From contig CAZCOB010000045.1 of assembly GCA_964500415.1 (NCBI GenBank), forward strand, positions 1 to 18,469: a stretch of 18,469 nucleotides of DNA, given 5' to 3'. This stretch comes from JAFGPF01 sp964500415. GTDB lineage: Bacteria > Chloroflexota > Dehalococcoidia > Dehalococcoidales > RBG-16-60-22. The translations under genes and the position numbers were made by a program. The notes beneath the pieces were generated by a model that searched no databases, was not told the DNA's origin, and saw nothing but the letters and a program-made list of their open reading frames with translations. Each line of letters begins with the position of its first letter. Position 1 is the first letter of the stretch. Shown here piece after piece: positions 1 through 8,661 of this stretch.

Positions 1-1
1 G

Positions 2-778
2 GTGACCAAGCCCGGATTAGAAATACCGGTGGGCATGTCCGCCATTAACCCGGTGCCGCGGCAGATGATTGAACGCTCAGTGAGGGAAGTAATACAAAAT
101 GAGCTTGATGGCAAGGGTCTTCGGGTAACAATATCGGTACCGGCCGGTGAAGAACTGGCCAGGAGAACGCTCAATCCGCGCCTGGGGATAGTAAAGGGCA
201 TCTCGATTATCGGCACTACCGGCATTGTTATCCCTTATTCGGTAAATGCCTATAAGGCCAGTATCTCGCAAGCGCTGGATATCGCCGTAGCCTGCGGCTG
301 CCATCAGGTAGTCCTGACCACCGGTCGACGCAGCGAGAGGTTCGCTCAAAGCGAGATGGCGCTTCCTGACGAGTGTTTCATCCAGGCGGGCGACTTCATC
401 GGCTATTCGCTGGAGCAATGTTTCAATAAAAACATTCCCCGAGCGACTATCTGGAGCATGACCGGCAAGATAAGCAAACTTGCCGCAGGCCACCTCTACA
501 CGAACATCAGCGATTCTCAGGTTGATATCGGTTTCTTGGTCGGCGTCGCCGCCGACTGCGGTCTATCGGAAGAGGAGTTGAAAAATTTAAACGGGTCGGT
601 AACAGCCAATCATTTGCGGCGGCTATTACCGGAACAATACGTAACCAGGTTCTGCGACAAGCTCTGCGAACTCGCGGCGAAGAAATGCCGTGATAAAACC
701 AAAGGTAAGTTAAAAATAGAGTGTATTATGTCCGACTATAACGGCGTTATTCTGGGAAGGTTTCATGCCGACGAGTAA
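2..778 (+). CDS. cbiD: Cobalt-precorrin-5B C1-methyltransferase CbiD (5' end outside window)
   Basis: CbiD methylates C1 of the corrin ring of cobalt-precorrin-5B in the anaerobic cobalamin pathway, using S-adenosylmethionine in the cytoplasm. The frame is open from the first bases. A GTG at 2 could be read as a start, but the first residues, TKPGLEIPVGMSAINPVPR, match the interior of CbiD rather than its N-terminus. The family is about 350-370 residues long and only 258 are present here, so roughly the first 100 are missing. Other family signatures are GTTGIV followed by a Tyr-Ser segment (about residues 71-80) and LTTGRRSE (about 104-111). The 3' end overlaps the next gene by 14 bases, which suggests translational coupling. 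The identification is firm; the true start lies upstream of the window. Confidence 0.93.
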   Translation: MTKPGLEIPVGMSAINPVPRQMIERSVREVIQNELDGKGLRVTISVPAGEELARRTLNPRLGIVKGISIIGTTGIVIPYSVNAYKASISQALDIAVACGCHQVVLTTGRRSERFAQSEMALPDECFIQAGDFIGYSLEQCFNKNIPRATIWSMTGKISKLAAGHLYTNISDSQVDIGFLVGVAADCGLSEEELKNLNGSVTANHLRRLLPEQYVTRFCDKLCELAAKKCRDKTKGKLKIECIMSDYNGVILGRFHADE

Positions 779-2021
779 AACTTTAATCATAGGGATAGCT
801 CCGGGTGGGGCTGCCAGTCTGACCGCAACAGTGCGTCGTCATATGAAGCAGGCGGATATTATCTGCGGCGGGCAGAGGCTCCTCGACATGTTCCCCTCAT
901 TAGCCAGTAAGAAAGTACCTGTAGGAAACAACCTGGCCGAAATAGCCGGCCTGATAAAGAGAAATCAGGGGCGGAAACGGGTGGTGGTCCTGGCCTCGGG
1001 CGACCCCGGCTTTTACGGGATAGCCGGCTACCTGACCAGCGCTCTGGGTAAGAGTGCCGTTAAAATCATACCGAACGTTAGCGCCATGCAACTGGCTTTT
1101 GCCCGCATCGGGGAAAGCTGGGATGACGCCGATTTTGCCAGCGTTCATGCCCGGCCTATCGAGGATATCTTCGCTAAGATAAGAAGCAGCGATAAGATAG
1201 GCATCTTCACCGACGGCCAGCATACGCCGTCGGCTATCGCCAGGGTCTTGCTTGACAGCGGTATCAATGGCTACCGGGCTTATGTTTGTGAAAATCTCGG
1301 CGAAAAAAATGAGCGGATTATCAAAACCAGCCTCAAAGGCCTGTGCAAGAGGGAATTCTCTCCTCTGAACATACTTATTTTACTGAGAGACAAGCATAAA
1401 CCGGCGGGTCTTATTTCTCCTCGCACTCTGGGAATACCCGACCGGGAGTTTTACCAGCGGCGACCGAAGGAAGGACTGATTACCAAGCAGGAAGTCAGGG
1501 CGGTAAGCCTGGCGAAAATACAGATTGCCGAAAACAGCATCGTCTGGGACATCGGCGCGGGCTCGGGAGCAATATCTATAGAAGCCTCTTTCCTCGCCAG
1601 GAAGGGTCGTATCTACGCCATAGAAAAGAACGATGCTGATATCACCATTATCCGGAAGAATATCCGTAAGTTCAAAGCAACCAATGTTGACGTCGTTCAT
1701 GCCTTTGCTCCCGAAGGCCTGGACATACTACCCGCTCCTTCATCGGTCTTTATCGGGGGTAGCGGGGGAAAGATAGAGGAAATAATCGAATTCGTAGTCC
1801 GCAAGTTAAAACCCGGCGGGCGACTCGTCATCAATCTCGTAGGGCTGGAAAACCTGGGTATGGCTCTAGATGCTCTTCAGAAGAGTGGTTTTAAGCCGGA
1901 AATAACTCTGGTCAATATCGCTCGTAGCACCGCTGTCCAGGCTCTTACCAGGCTGGCCGCGTTGAATCCTGTTTTTATCGTTATCGCTGGTAAGCAAGAA
2001 GGCGAGGGATTTCATGGGTGA
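765..2021 (+). CDS. cbiET: Fused CbiE-CbiT: cobalt-precorrin-7 C5-methyltransferase / cobalt-precorrin-6B C15-methyltransferase (decarboxylating)
   Basis: This two-domain enzyme of anaerobic corrin synthesis adds methyl groups at C5 and C15 and removes the C12 acetate carboxyl. Residues 1 to about 205 form a tetrapyrrole (TP) methylase domain of CbiE type, with a glycine-rich N-terminal strand (LIIGIAPGG, 7-15) and ASGDPGFYG (77-85). Residues from about 218 to the end form a CbiT domain with a Rossmann SAM-binding motif, WDIGAGSG (261-268), the acidic end of the next strand (IEKND, 286-290) and FIGGSGG (329-335). In many bacteria these are two genes. The fusion resembles CobL of the aerobic pathway, but the CbiD and CbiG neighbours place this one in the anaerobic route. 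The ATG at 765 lies inside cbiD and is preceded by GGAAGG. The 3' end overlaps cbiL by 8 bases. Confidence 0.93.
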   Translation: MPTSKTLIIGIAPGGAASLTATVRRHMKQADIICGGQRLLDMFPSLASKKVPVGNNLAEIAGLIKRNQGRKRVVVLASGDPGFYGIAGYLTSALGKSAVKIIPNVSAMQLAFARIGESWDDADFASVHARPIEDIFAKIRSSDKIGIFTDGQHTPSAIARVLLDSGINGYRAYVCENLGEKNERIIKTSLKGLCKREFSPLNILILLRDKHKPAGLISPRTLGIPDREFYQRRPKEGLITKQEVRAVSLAKIQIAENSIVWDIGAGSGAISIEASFLARKGRIYAIEKNDADITIIRKNIRKFKATNVDVVHAFAPEGLDILPAPSSVFIGGSGGKIEEIIEFVVRKLKPGGRLVINLVGLENLGMALDALQKSGFKPEITLVNIARSTAVQALTRLAALNPVFIVIAGKQEGEGFHG

Positions 2022-2736
2022 GAAGAAGCCAAAGATAGGGCGTCTCTACGGGGTGGGCGTCGGCCCGGGCGACCCGGAGCTGCTTACCCTGAAAGCTCGG
2101 CGTGTGCTTACCGAGGTTCCGGTAATATTCGTACCTGTGAAATCCGAAGAGGATAGAAGTATTGCCGAATCTATCATTACCGACCTATCGCCGGATGTGA
2201 AATCAAAAATTACCAGAATCATACTGCCGATGCTGCGGGATAAAAAAAAGCTTCAGGAATACCGGCAGCAGGCTGCCGATATTATCTGGCACCACCTGAG
2301 TCAGGGCAAGGACGGTGCCTTCGTGAACATAGGTGACCCCCTTCTTTACGGGACATTTATCCATGTCATGAAGACGCTGCAAATGAATCACCCTGAAATT
2401 GAAGTCGAGGTTATTCCCGGAGTCTCGTCTATCAATGCCGCCGCAGCGAGGGACGTCATTCCCCTCGCCAGTGACGATGACAATATCGCTGTGATATCGG
2501 GTAACAAGAAAGACGAAATAATCAGGAATGCCCTTGAGAACTATGACACCGTGGTCTTTATGAAAGTGAACAGGGTATTTGGCCGACTTCTCGGTATCCT
2601 GGAGGAGATGAATCTCAAGGATAAGAGTATATATATCCGGAGGTGCACGACTCAGGAAGAGGAAATAGTCCGGGATATCGACCTTTTGAAGGGCGAAAAG
2701 CTCGATTATTTCTCTCTATTGATAGTGAGGAAATGA
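2014..2736 (+). CDS. cbiL: Cobalt-precorrin-2 C20-methyltransferase CbiL
   Basis: CbiL transfers a methyl group from SAM to C20 of cobalt-precorrin-2, the first methylation after cobalt insertion. The protein has 240 residues, the usual size of a single TP-methylase domain. It carries the N-terminal strand-loop GVGVGPGDPELLTLKA (13-28), typical of CbiL/CobI, then GDPLLYGT (107-114) and IPGVSSINAAAA, a central motif of the C20 enzymes. The start ATG lies within the end of the upstream CbiE-CbiT gene, with GAGGG just before it, so the two are probably translated together. The stop codon is one base before the cbiF start. CobI of the aerobic pathway is the close alternative, but the surrounding genes are of the anaerobic kind. 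Confidence 0.94.
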   Translation: MGEKKPKIGRLYGVGVGPGDPELLTLKARRVLTEVPVIFVPVKSEEDRSIAESIITDLSPDVKSKITRIILPMLRDKKKLQEYRQQAADIIWHHLSQGKDGAFVNIGDPLLYGTFIHVMKTLQMNHPEIEVEVIPGVSSINAAAARDVIPLASDDDNIAVISGNKKDEIIRNALENYDTVVFMKVNRVFGRLLGILEEMNLKDKSIYIRRCTTQEEEIVRDIDLLKGEKLDYFSLLIVRK

Positions 2737-2737
2737 C

Positions 2738-3496
2738 ATGGCGGTTAAGGTGTATTTTATCGGTGCCGGCCCCGGCCATCCCGAATTACTGACCATAAAA
2801 GCGAAGCGTATCATTGAACGGGCGGATGTTATCATCTATGCCGATTCGCTGGTAAATTCGGATATTTGCGATTTTGCCCGCGAAGGAGTGGAAATTCACC
2901 GGAGCGCTTCACTCAACTTGGAGGAGATAACCGGGATTATCGTAAACGCGGCTGGGAAGGGTAAGATGGTTGCCCGACTGCAAAGCGGCGACCCCGCCAT
3001 TTACGGCGCTATCCGGGAGCAGCTGGACGTCCTCGATGAGAAGGGAATAGAATACGAAATTATCCCCGGCGTCAGTTCCCTGTTCGCCGCTGCTGCTGCC
3101 CTGAAGACGGAGCTTACCGTCCCGGAGCTTTCCCAGACGGTTATCGTCACACGAATGGAAGGGAGAACGCCGGTTCCCGCTTCCGGGAATCTGAGAAGCC
3201 TGGCGGCTCACCAGGCCAGCATGGCCATTTTCCTGAGCGCCTCCTTGGTAGAAGAGGTTGTCGCCGAATTAATAGCTGGCGGTTATCGGCCCGAAACGCC
3301 TGCGGCGGCGGTCTACCGGGCCAGTTGGCCGGACGAACTGGTGTTGCGAACCACGCTGAAGAATCTGGCGGAGGATGTCAAAGCGGCAGGTATCAAGAAA
3401 CAGGCACTAATACTGGTCGGCAATTTTCTTAACGCCAGGGCGGGGAAGCAACGTTCGAAACTCTACGACCAAAACTTTAAGCATGAATACCGATAA
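2738..3496 (+). CDS. cbiF: Cobalt-precorrin-4 C11-methyltransferase CbiF
   Basis: CbiF methylates C11 of cobalt-precorrin-4. The 252-residue product is a single TP-methylase domain. It begins with VYFIGAGPGHPELLTIKA, in which a His replaces the Asp common in sister enzymes, as is usual for CbiF/CobM. Downstream come QSGDPAIYGA, IPGVSSLFAAAAALKTELT and the family-specific stretch SQTVIVTRMEGRTPVP, which separate CbiF/CobM from the other methylases here. The start is set by GAGG at 2727-2730, seven bases before ATG, and lies one base after the cbiL stop. The last 14 bases overlap the CbiG-CbiH gene. Its product is the substrate of the CbiG half encoded next. Confidence 0.95.
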   Translation: MAVKVYFIGAGPGHPELLTIKAKRIIERADVIIYADSLVNSDICDFAREGVEIHRSASLNLEEITGIIVNAAGKGKMVARLQSGDPAIYGAIREQLDVLDEKGIEYEIIPGVSSLFAAAAALKTELTVPELSQTVIVTRMEGRTPVPASGNLRSLAAHQASMAIFLSASLVEEVVAELIAGGYRPETPAAAVYRASWPDELVLRTTLKNLAEDVKAAGIKKQALILVGNFLNARAGKQRSKLYDQNFKHEYR

Positions 3497-5360
3497 TATT
3501 AATAAAGAAGATACAGCCATCGTGGCTATTACCAGAAGAGGCGTGGCACTGGGCAGGAGTTTACGGCAACTGCTGCCCAGCAGCCGCCTTCATATATCGG
3601 ATAAGTGCACCGACGAGACAGGGGTAGACGAAATACCGTTTTCTTCTGCTAAAGACCTGATAGCCGATATTTTCCCCCGCTACCGTTATCTGGTGCTCAT
3701 CATGGCGGCGGGCATTGCTGTGCGTCTGGTGGCTAACGAACTCAGGGATAAACATATTGACCCTGGCGTGGTCGTAGTTGATGACGCCGGCTTATTCTGT
3801 ATCAGCCTGCTCTCCGGGCATATCGGCGGTGCTAACGAACTGTCCGGGAAAATTGCAGCGCTGCTCGGTGCTCAACCGGTTATTTCCACAGCCTCAGATG
3901 TCAACGAGACGTTATCTTTAGACCTTCTGGGCAGGGAATTCGGCTGGGAAATAGAAGATGATACTCACCTAAAAGCCGCCAGCGCTGCGGTGGTAAATGG
4001 AGAGCCGGTCGGCGTCTATCAGGACACCGGAGAGCCCGGCTGGTGGCCGGAGACAATCCCACTGCCGGACAACGTAACCGTTTACTCCAGTCTGGAAGCC
4101 CTGCAACAGTCCGGAGCCAGCGTGGCGCTGATAATTACCGACCGTATCCTGGATGAAGCGTTATACAGCTCATTGCCTGACCACACGATAATATACCGCC
4201 CGAGGAGCCTGGTACTCGGCATCGGTTGCAACCGGGGCACAGGGTGCGCGGCTATCGAAACCGCCGTCGGCCAGGTACTTTCAAGCTACGCACTATCGGC
4301 GAGATGTATCAGGACAATCGCGACGATAGACCTGAAAAGAGACGAGGCCGGTCTTCTAAAGTATGCCCGGAACAATCGCCTGCCGATGGAATACCATGAT
4401 AGAGAGACCCTCCGTCATACCAAATTTCCTTCCAACCCCTCGGCGGCGGCCATGAAGTATGTGGGGACTCCCTCCGTATGCGAAGCGGCGGTGCTCCTGA
4501 GCAGTCGCGCGTCGAATCTACTCGTTCCAAAAGTCAATTTCGGAAGGTCGGTTACCGTTGCTGTAGCCAGGTTTGCATACGATAGCGAAAAACAGAAGCG
4601 GGGAAAACTTTGCCTGGTCAGCACCGGCCCGGGCGACCTCAAATACCTGACCTTTGCGGCGAGGGACGCTTTAGACCGCAGCGAGGTAGTCATCGGCTAT
4701 AAGACCTACATAGACCTTATCAAGCCCGTGCTGGCCCGTAAGCAGGTTATCGCCACGGGCATGGGGGCTGAGGTTGAGAGGGTAAGAACCGCCCTCGACC
4801 TGGCGAAGCAGGGTAAAACCGTCTCGCTCATCTCCGGAGGCGATTGCGGTATCTATGGCATGGCCGGGCCGGTGGGTGAATTCCTACGCGAACAATCGGA
4901 GCAGGATATAGAAATTATGATGATACCCGGCGTACCCGCACTGGCGGCCTGCGCCTCCCTGCTCGGCAGCCCGATATCGGGCGATTTCGCCTCCATAAGC
5001 CTCAGCGATTACCTCGTCCCCTGGGAGGAGATTAGACGGAGGCTGGAACTGGCGGCGCGGGGGGATTTTGTTATCGTGCTCTACAATCCGCAAAGTAAGC
5101 ATCGTCGGCGTCAGCTCACCGGGGCCAGGGAAATAATCCTGCGTCACCGGTTAACAGCTACCCCCGTCGGTATCGTCACCAACGCCTACCGACCGGGGCA
5201 GTTGGTGAGTATAACCGACCTTGAACATTTGCCGGACTGCGATATCGGCATGAATACGACCGTCATTATCGGCAATAGCGAAACATTTGTTTCAGGCGGT
5301 CGGATGGTTACGCCTCGTGGTTATAAGACGAAATACAGCTTAAGCAAGGAGCAAAGATGA
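3483..5360 (+). CDS. cbiGH: Fused CbiG-CbiH: cobalt-precorrin-5A hydrolase / cobalt-precorrin-3B C17-methyltransferase
   Basis: This 625-residue protein joins two consecutive activities of the ring-contraction stage. The CbiG half (about 1-370) opens the delta-lactone of cobalt-precorrin-5A. It shows VLIMAAGIAVRL (71-82), LSGHIGGAN (110-118), a more variable middle, and the C-terminal CbiG motif LGIGCNRGT (245-253). The CbiH half (about 374 to the end) is a TP-methylase that methylates C17 and drives ring contraction. It shows VSTGPGDLKYLT (379-390), SGGDCGIYGMAG (451-462), IPGVPALAAC (481-490) and IVLYNPQSKHR (531-541). A short charged linker (EKQKRGK, 369-375) joins them. The start overlaps cbiF and has no strong ribosome site, which suggests coupling. 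The stop overlaps the cbiA start in ATGA. Both domains look complete. Confidence 0.94.
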   Translation: MNTDNINKEDTAIVAITRRGVALGRSLRQLLPSSRLHISDKCTDETGVDEIPFSSAKDLIADIFPRYRYLVLIMAAGIAVRLVANELRDKHIDPGVVVVDDAGLFCISLLSGHIGGANELSGKIAALLGAQPVISTASDVNETLSLDLLGREFGWEIEDDTHLKAASAAVVNGEPVGVYQDTGEPGWWPETIPLPDNVTVYSSLEALQQSGASVALIITDRILDEALYSSLPDHTIIYRPRSLVLGIGCNRGTGCAAIETAVGQVLSSYALSARCIRTIATIDLKRDEAGLLKYARNNRLPMEYHDRETLRHTKFPSNPSAAAMKYVGTPSVCEAAVLLSSRASNLLVPKVNFGRSVTVAVARFAYDSEKQKRGKLCLVSTGPGDLKYLTFAARDALDRSEVVIGYKTYIDLIKPVLARKQVIATGMGAEVERVRTALDLAKQGKTVSLISGGDCGIYGMAGPVGEFLREQSEQDIEIMMIPGVPALAACASLLGSPISGDFASISLSDYLVPWEEIRRRLELAARGDFVIVLYNPQSKHRRRQLTGAREIILRHRLTATPVGIVTNAYRPGQLVSITDLEHLPDCDIGMNTTVIIGNSETFVSGGRMVTPRGYKTKYSLSKEQR

Positions 5361-6742
5361 AAGCGGTAGTTGTTGCCGGCGTCACCAGTGGTGTGGGTAA
5401 GACAACGCTCGCTACCGGCCTGATGGGAGCGCTGGTGAAACGTGGTCTTAAGGTACAGCCGTTTAAGACTGGGCCGGACTACATTGACCCGACTTATCAT
5501 ACGATGGTAACCGGCGTATGTTCACGCAATCTGGACACATGGTTGCTTTCTCCGGATATCATAATCGAGCTGTTTAACCGCGCTGTAGGGGGCAAAGATA
5601 TTGCCGTTATTGAAGGCGTTATGGGGCTCTATGACGGACGCTCGTCGACGAACGAAGAAGGCAGCACGGCGGAGCTTGCCAAGCTCCTTGAAGCACCGGT
5701 GGTGCTTGTAGTTGACAGTCGCAAGGGAGCGCGCAGTCTGGCGGCGGTGGTGGCCGGGTATCGTGACTTCGACCCTTCGCTACGCCTCGAGGGTGTTATC
5801 CTCAACGGTATCGGCAGTGACGGACACCTCAGTGTCTGCCGGGAAGCCATCGAGCACTATACTGGAGTCCCTGTGCTGGGATACCTCCCCCGAAATAAAG
5901 AGCTAACTCTCCCCGAGAGACACCTGGGTCTGGTGCCTACTGTCGAGGGAGGAGTGAATGAGGATACCCTGGAACGACTCGTGGCGCAATGTGAAACCAC
6001 GCTGGATATCCCCCGGATACTGCGCGTTTCGGAGTCGGCAGATTTCCCGAAAACCGCGGCCAGGCTGTTCCCGCCGGCACCGGTAGCGGCGGTAGCCAGG
6101 ATTGCTGTGGCCAGAGATAAAGCCTTCAGTTTCTATTACCAGGACAGCCTGGACCTTCTGGAAGCCCGGGGGGCCGAAATAGTGTCGTTCAGCCCCTTGG
6201 AGGATTCCGGTCTTCCACCGGATATCGCCGGAATCTATATCGGCGGGGGGTTCCCCGAACTTTATGCCGCCGACCTTGCGGCTAATACCCCTATGAAAGA
6301 GGCTATTAGACTGGCTGCCAAACGCGGGATGCCGCTCTATGCCGAGTGCGGCGGGTTGATGTACCTCGGTAAAAGCATCGGGGACTTTCAGGGAAACGAG
6401 TTCACCATGGTGGAGGCTATCCCCGTTACTTCCCAGATAAAAAGTCCACGCCTTAGTCTGGGCTACCGTACCGTCCAGGCACTACGCGATGGCCCACTCC
6501 TGCGCCGGGGTGAAACCGTCCGGGGACATGAGTTCCACTGGTCGGTGCTGAGAAACGGTTCTGAAGGCGCCAACGCCTATCGCATCACGGAAAGGGGAGA
6601 CGGTATCGAGGGTTTTCAAAAACAAAACCTCCTCGCCTCATACATTCACCTGCATATGGGCAGCCTGCCCGGGATGGCATCGCGCTTTATAGAGAATTGC
6701 AGAAATTTTCAGGATAAATTTAAACAGCGAGGACAGCCATGA
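5357..6742 (+). CDS. cbiA: Cobyrinate a,c-diamide synthase CbiA
   Basis: CbiA amidates the a and c side chains of cobyrinate, using ATP and glutamine. The 461-residue protein has the expected two parts. An N-terminal ATPase of the dethiobiotin-synthetase type carries a P-loop, GVTSGVGKTT (8-17), then FKTGPDYIDPTYH (36-48) and IEGVMGLYDG (85-94). The C-terminal class I glutamine amidotransferase has the nucleophile Cys331 in AECGGLMYLG and the expected histidines in HEFHWS (391-396) and SYIHLH (428-433). It starts in an ATGA overlap with the stop of the upstream fusion gene and ends in another ATGA overlap with the precorrin-2 dehydrogenase. Hydrogenobyrinate diamide synthase CobB is the aerobic counterpart and looks similar; the context favours CbiA. 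Confidence 0.94.
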   Translation: MKAVVVAGVTSGVGKTTLATGLMGALVKRGLKVQPFKTGPDYIDPTYHTMVTGVCSRNLDTWLLSPDIIIELFNRAVGGKDIAVIEGVMGLYDGRSSTNEEGSTAELAKLLEAPVVLVVDSRKGARSLAAVVAGYRDFDPSLRLEGVILNGIGSDGHLSVCREAIEHYTGVPVLGYLPRNKELTLPERHLGLVPTVEGGVNEDTLERLVAQCETTLDIPRILRVSESADFPKTAARLFPPAPVAAVARIAVARDKAFSFYYQDSLDLLEARGAEIVSFSPLEDSGLPPDIAGIYIGGGFPELYAADLAANTPMKEAIRLAAKRGMPLYAECGGLMYLGKSIGDFQGNEFTMVEAIPVTSQIKSPRLSLGYRTVQALRDGPLLRRGETVRGHEFHWSVLRNGSEGANAYRITERGDGIEGFQKQNLLASYIHLHMGSLPGMASRFIENCRNFQDKFKQRGQP

Positions 6743-7386
6743 GACAAAGAGCCAGCTATTACCCGCTGTCTCTTAACATCAAAGGGAAGAGATGCGTGGT
6801 CGTCGGCGGGGGCAGGGTAGCCCTGCGCAAGGTGACGACATTGCTGGAATACGGTACCGACATCGAGTTAATCAGCCCGGAGCTGTGCCCGGAACTCGCC
6901 TCCCTGTCGGCAAGAGGGCTGATTCACGTTTACCTCCGCCCGTATCGAGCAGGCGATTTACAGAAGGCGTTTCTGGCTTTCGCTGCCACCGATAACAGCA
7001 GCACCAATAAACAGGTAGCAGAGGAGGCCGGAAGCCGGGGAATTCTGGTTAACGTCGCCGACGATGCAGAAGGTTCCGATTTTATTATCCCGTCATCAGC
7101 GCGCCGTGGGGAAATTACCATCGCGGTATCCACCGGCAGTATCAGCCCCGCGTTGGCGCGAAAAATACGTACCAAGCTGGAAGAGACAATCAGTGATGAA
7201 TATATTACTCTGGTCAATCTGGTCGGCGAGGTGCGCGCCGAAATGAAAAAGCTGAGTGCTCAACCTGACGGAGAGGACTGGCAGGAAGCACTCGACCTGG
7301 ATTTGATGTTAGAACTTCTGAGGAAAGGTGATAACGAAACGGCTAGAACTATCCTGCTTGATAATCTTACGTCTCGTCATAAGTAG
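6739..7386 (+). CDS. Precorrin-2 dehydrogenase (CysG N-terminal / Met8 / SirC family)
   Basis: The enzyme oxidises precorrin-2 to sirohydrochlorin with NAD, supplying the ring into which cobalt (or iron, for sirohaem) is inserted. In the 215-residue product the N-terminal YYPLSLNIKGKRCVVVGGG leads into the NAD-binding loop GGGRVALRK (23-31). FAATDN (81-86) and NVADDAEGSDFIIP (105-118) follow, with the family's catalytic Asp in the DD pair (108-109), and STGSISPALARKIR (132-145) closes the first domain. There is no CobA-type methylase on the C-terminus, so this is the stand-alone form; that activity is encoded later in cobA-hemD. Some family members also chelate metal, which cannot be decided from sequence. 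The start overlaps the cbiA stop in ATGA, and hemA follows after about 16 bases. Confidence 0.9.
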   Translation: MRQRASYYPLSLNIKGKRCVVVGGGRVALRKVTTLLEYGTDIELISPELCPELASLSARGLIHVYLRPYRAGDLQKAFLAFAATDNSSTNKQVAEEAGSRGILVNVADDAEGSDFIIPSSARRGEITIAVSTGSISPALARKIRTKLEETISDEYITLVNLVGEVRAEMKKLSAQPDGEDWQEALDLDLMLELLRKGDNETARTILLDNLTSRHK

Positions 7387-7402
7387 CTATCGAGGATTTA
7401 AT

Positions 7403-8659
7403 ATGAGGATAAACCTGGCAGGTATCAATCATCAGACGGCACCAGTTGCCGTACGTGAGAAGGCAGCTATAAGCTCCCGGAAGCTGGATGATGCCCTGCT
7501 GGCGATGAAACCTGATATCCCGCGCGGCATCATCCTTTCCACCTGTAACCGGACGGAAGTATATACGATTGAGCCGGACAACCCGGACAGAAAGGCAGGC
7601 CTGGACTTCTTCAGGGAACGGCTGGTAATCCCGGAAGCCGAATTGCTGCGGTACGTGTATATGCTGAATGACGGGGTGGCTGTGGAACACCTCTTTCGTG
7701 TCGCCAGCGGACTGGAGTCGATGATAGCCGGCGAATACGAGGTGCTGGGACAGGTCGGTTATGCCCTGGAGGCCGCGGAGAAGGCGGGGATGGTTCATTT
7801 ACCACTGCGCCATATCTTTCAGAGCGCTATCCACACGGGGAGGCGTGTACGCGAGGAAACCGGCATAAGCCGGAATGCTATCTCCGTCAGTTCCGTTGCT
7901 GTCGAACTGGCGGCAAGAGCCGTCGGTAAATTTTCTGGGTGCAAGATGCTGGTCATCGGCACCGGCGAGGCCGGGAGACTGGTAGCTCAGGCAGCCAAAG
8001 ACAGGGGGATAGGCCGCACGGTTGTTGTTGGCCGTACCCTGGAGAGAGCACGAGTTCTGGCGGAGCAACTGGGAGGCACGCCCGTCAGCATAGACAGTCT
8101 GGACGAAGAACTGGTGGACGCGAATATTGTAATTTCCTGTTCCGGCGCGCCTCACTATACATTGAATGTCGGTCAGGTCAAGCGGGCTATGGCCGGACGC
8201 CCGAAGCTACCCCTGGTAATAATTGATATCGCCGTTCCCAGGAATGTAGAGCCAACTGTCGGCCGGATTGACAGTATCTTTCTCTATAATATTGACGATA
8301 TTACCAGACTCTCTAACGAAAATCTAAAGCAGCGTGAGCATGAAATCGCCAAGACAGAGCGAATCGTGGCTGAAGAACTGGAATCTTTCAACTCCTGGTG
8401 GCGGGAGTTCGAGGTTAGACCGCTGATAAAAGCCATGATGAGCAAGGCTGAGGAGATACGAAGCGCTCATTTGAAGCGTACGTTGAAAAAGCTACACGGG
8501 CTGACTGAAGAGGAAAAATACAGCCTGGAGATGATGACGAGGGCTATCGTCAGCAAGGTGCTTAAAGACACGATCAGTAGCCTTAAGGCTAACGGCCATG
8601 CCGACTACAATTACACGGAGATGGTAAAACAACTTTTCCAGCTTGATATTAAGGACTGA
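7403..8659 (+). CDS. hemA: Glutamyl-tRNA reductase HemA
   Basis: HemA reduces glutamyl-tRNA to glutamate-1-semialdehyde with NADPH, the first committed step of the C5 route to tetrapyrroles. The 418-residue protein has the catalytic STCNRTEVY with Cys48, the segment EHLFRVASGLESMIAGEYEV (95-114), a Rossmann motif VIGTGEAG (184-191) and the C-terminal helical dimerisation region. The frame is open upstream to 7328, but the ATG at 7403 is chosen for two reasons. It has GAGG seven bases before it (7392-7395), and MRINLAGINHQTAPVAVRE is the standard HemA N-terminus. This is the widest gap inside the operon, yet no terminator or promoter is evident in it. hemC follows two bases after the stop. Its partner HemL is encoded at the end of the operon. 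Confidence 0.96.
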   Translation: MRINLAGINHQTAPVAVREKAAISSRKLDDALLAMKPDIPRGIILSTCNRTEVYTIEPDNPDRKAGLDFFRERLVIPEAELLRYVYMLNDGVAVEHLFRVASGLESMIAGEYEVLGQVGYALEAAEKAGMVHLPLRHIFQSAIHTGRRVREETGISRNAISVSSVAVELAARAVGKFSGCKMLVIGTGEAGRLVAQAAKDRGIGRTVVVGRTLERARVLAEQLGGTPVSIDSLDEELVDANIVISCSGAPHYTLNVGQVKRAMAGRPKLPLVIIDIAVPRNVEPTVGRIDSIFLYNIDDITRLSNENLKQREHEIAKTERIVAEELESFNSWWREFEVRPLIKAMMSKAEEIRSAHLKRTLKKLHGLTEEEKYSLEMMTRAIVSKVLKDTISSLKANGHADYNYTEMVKQLFQLDIKD

Positions 8660-8661
8660 GG

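Noticed and set aside
7328..7402. Upstream extension of hemA to an ATG at 7328
   Set aside because: It would overlap the precorrin-2 dehydrogenase and add 25 residues unlike HemA. The ATG at 7403 has a good ribosome site and the standard N-terminus.
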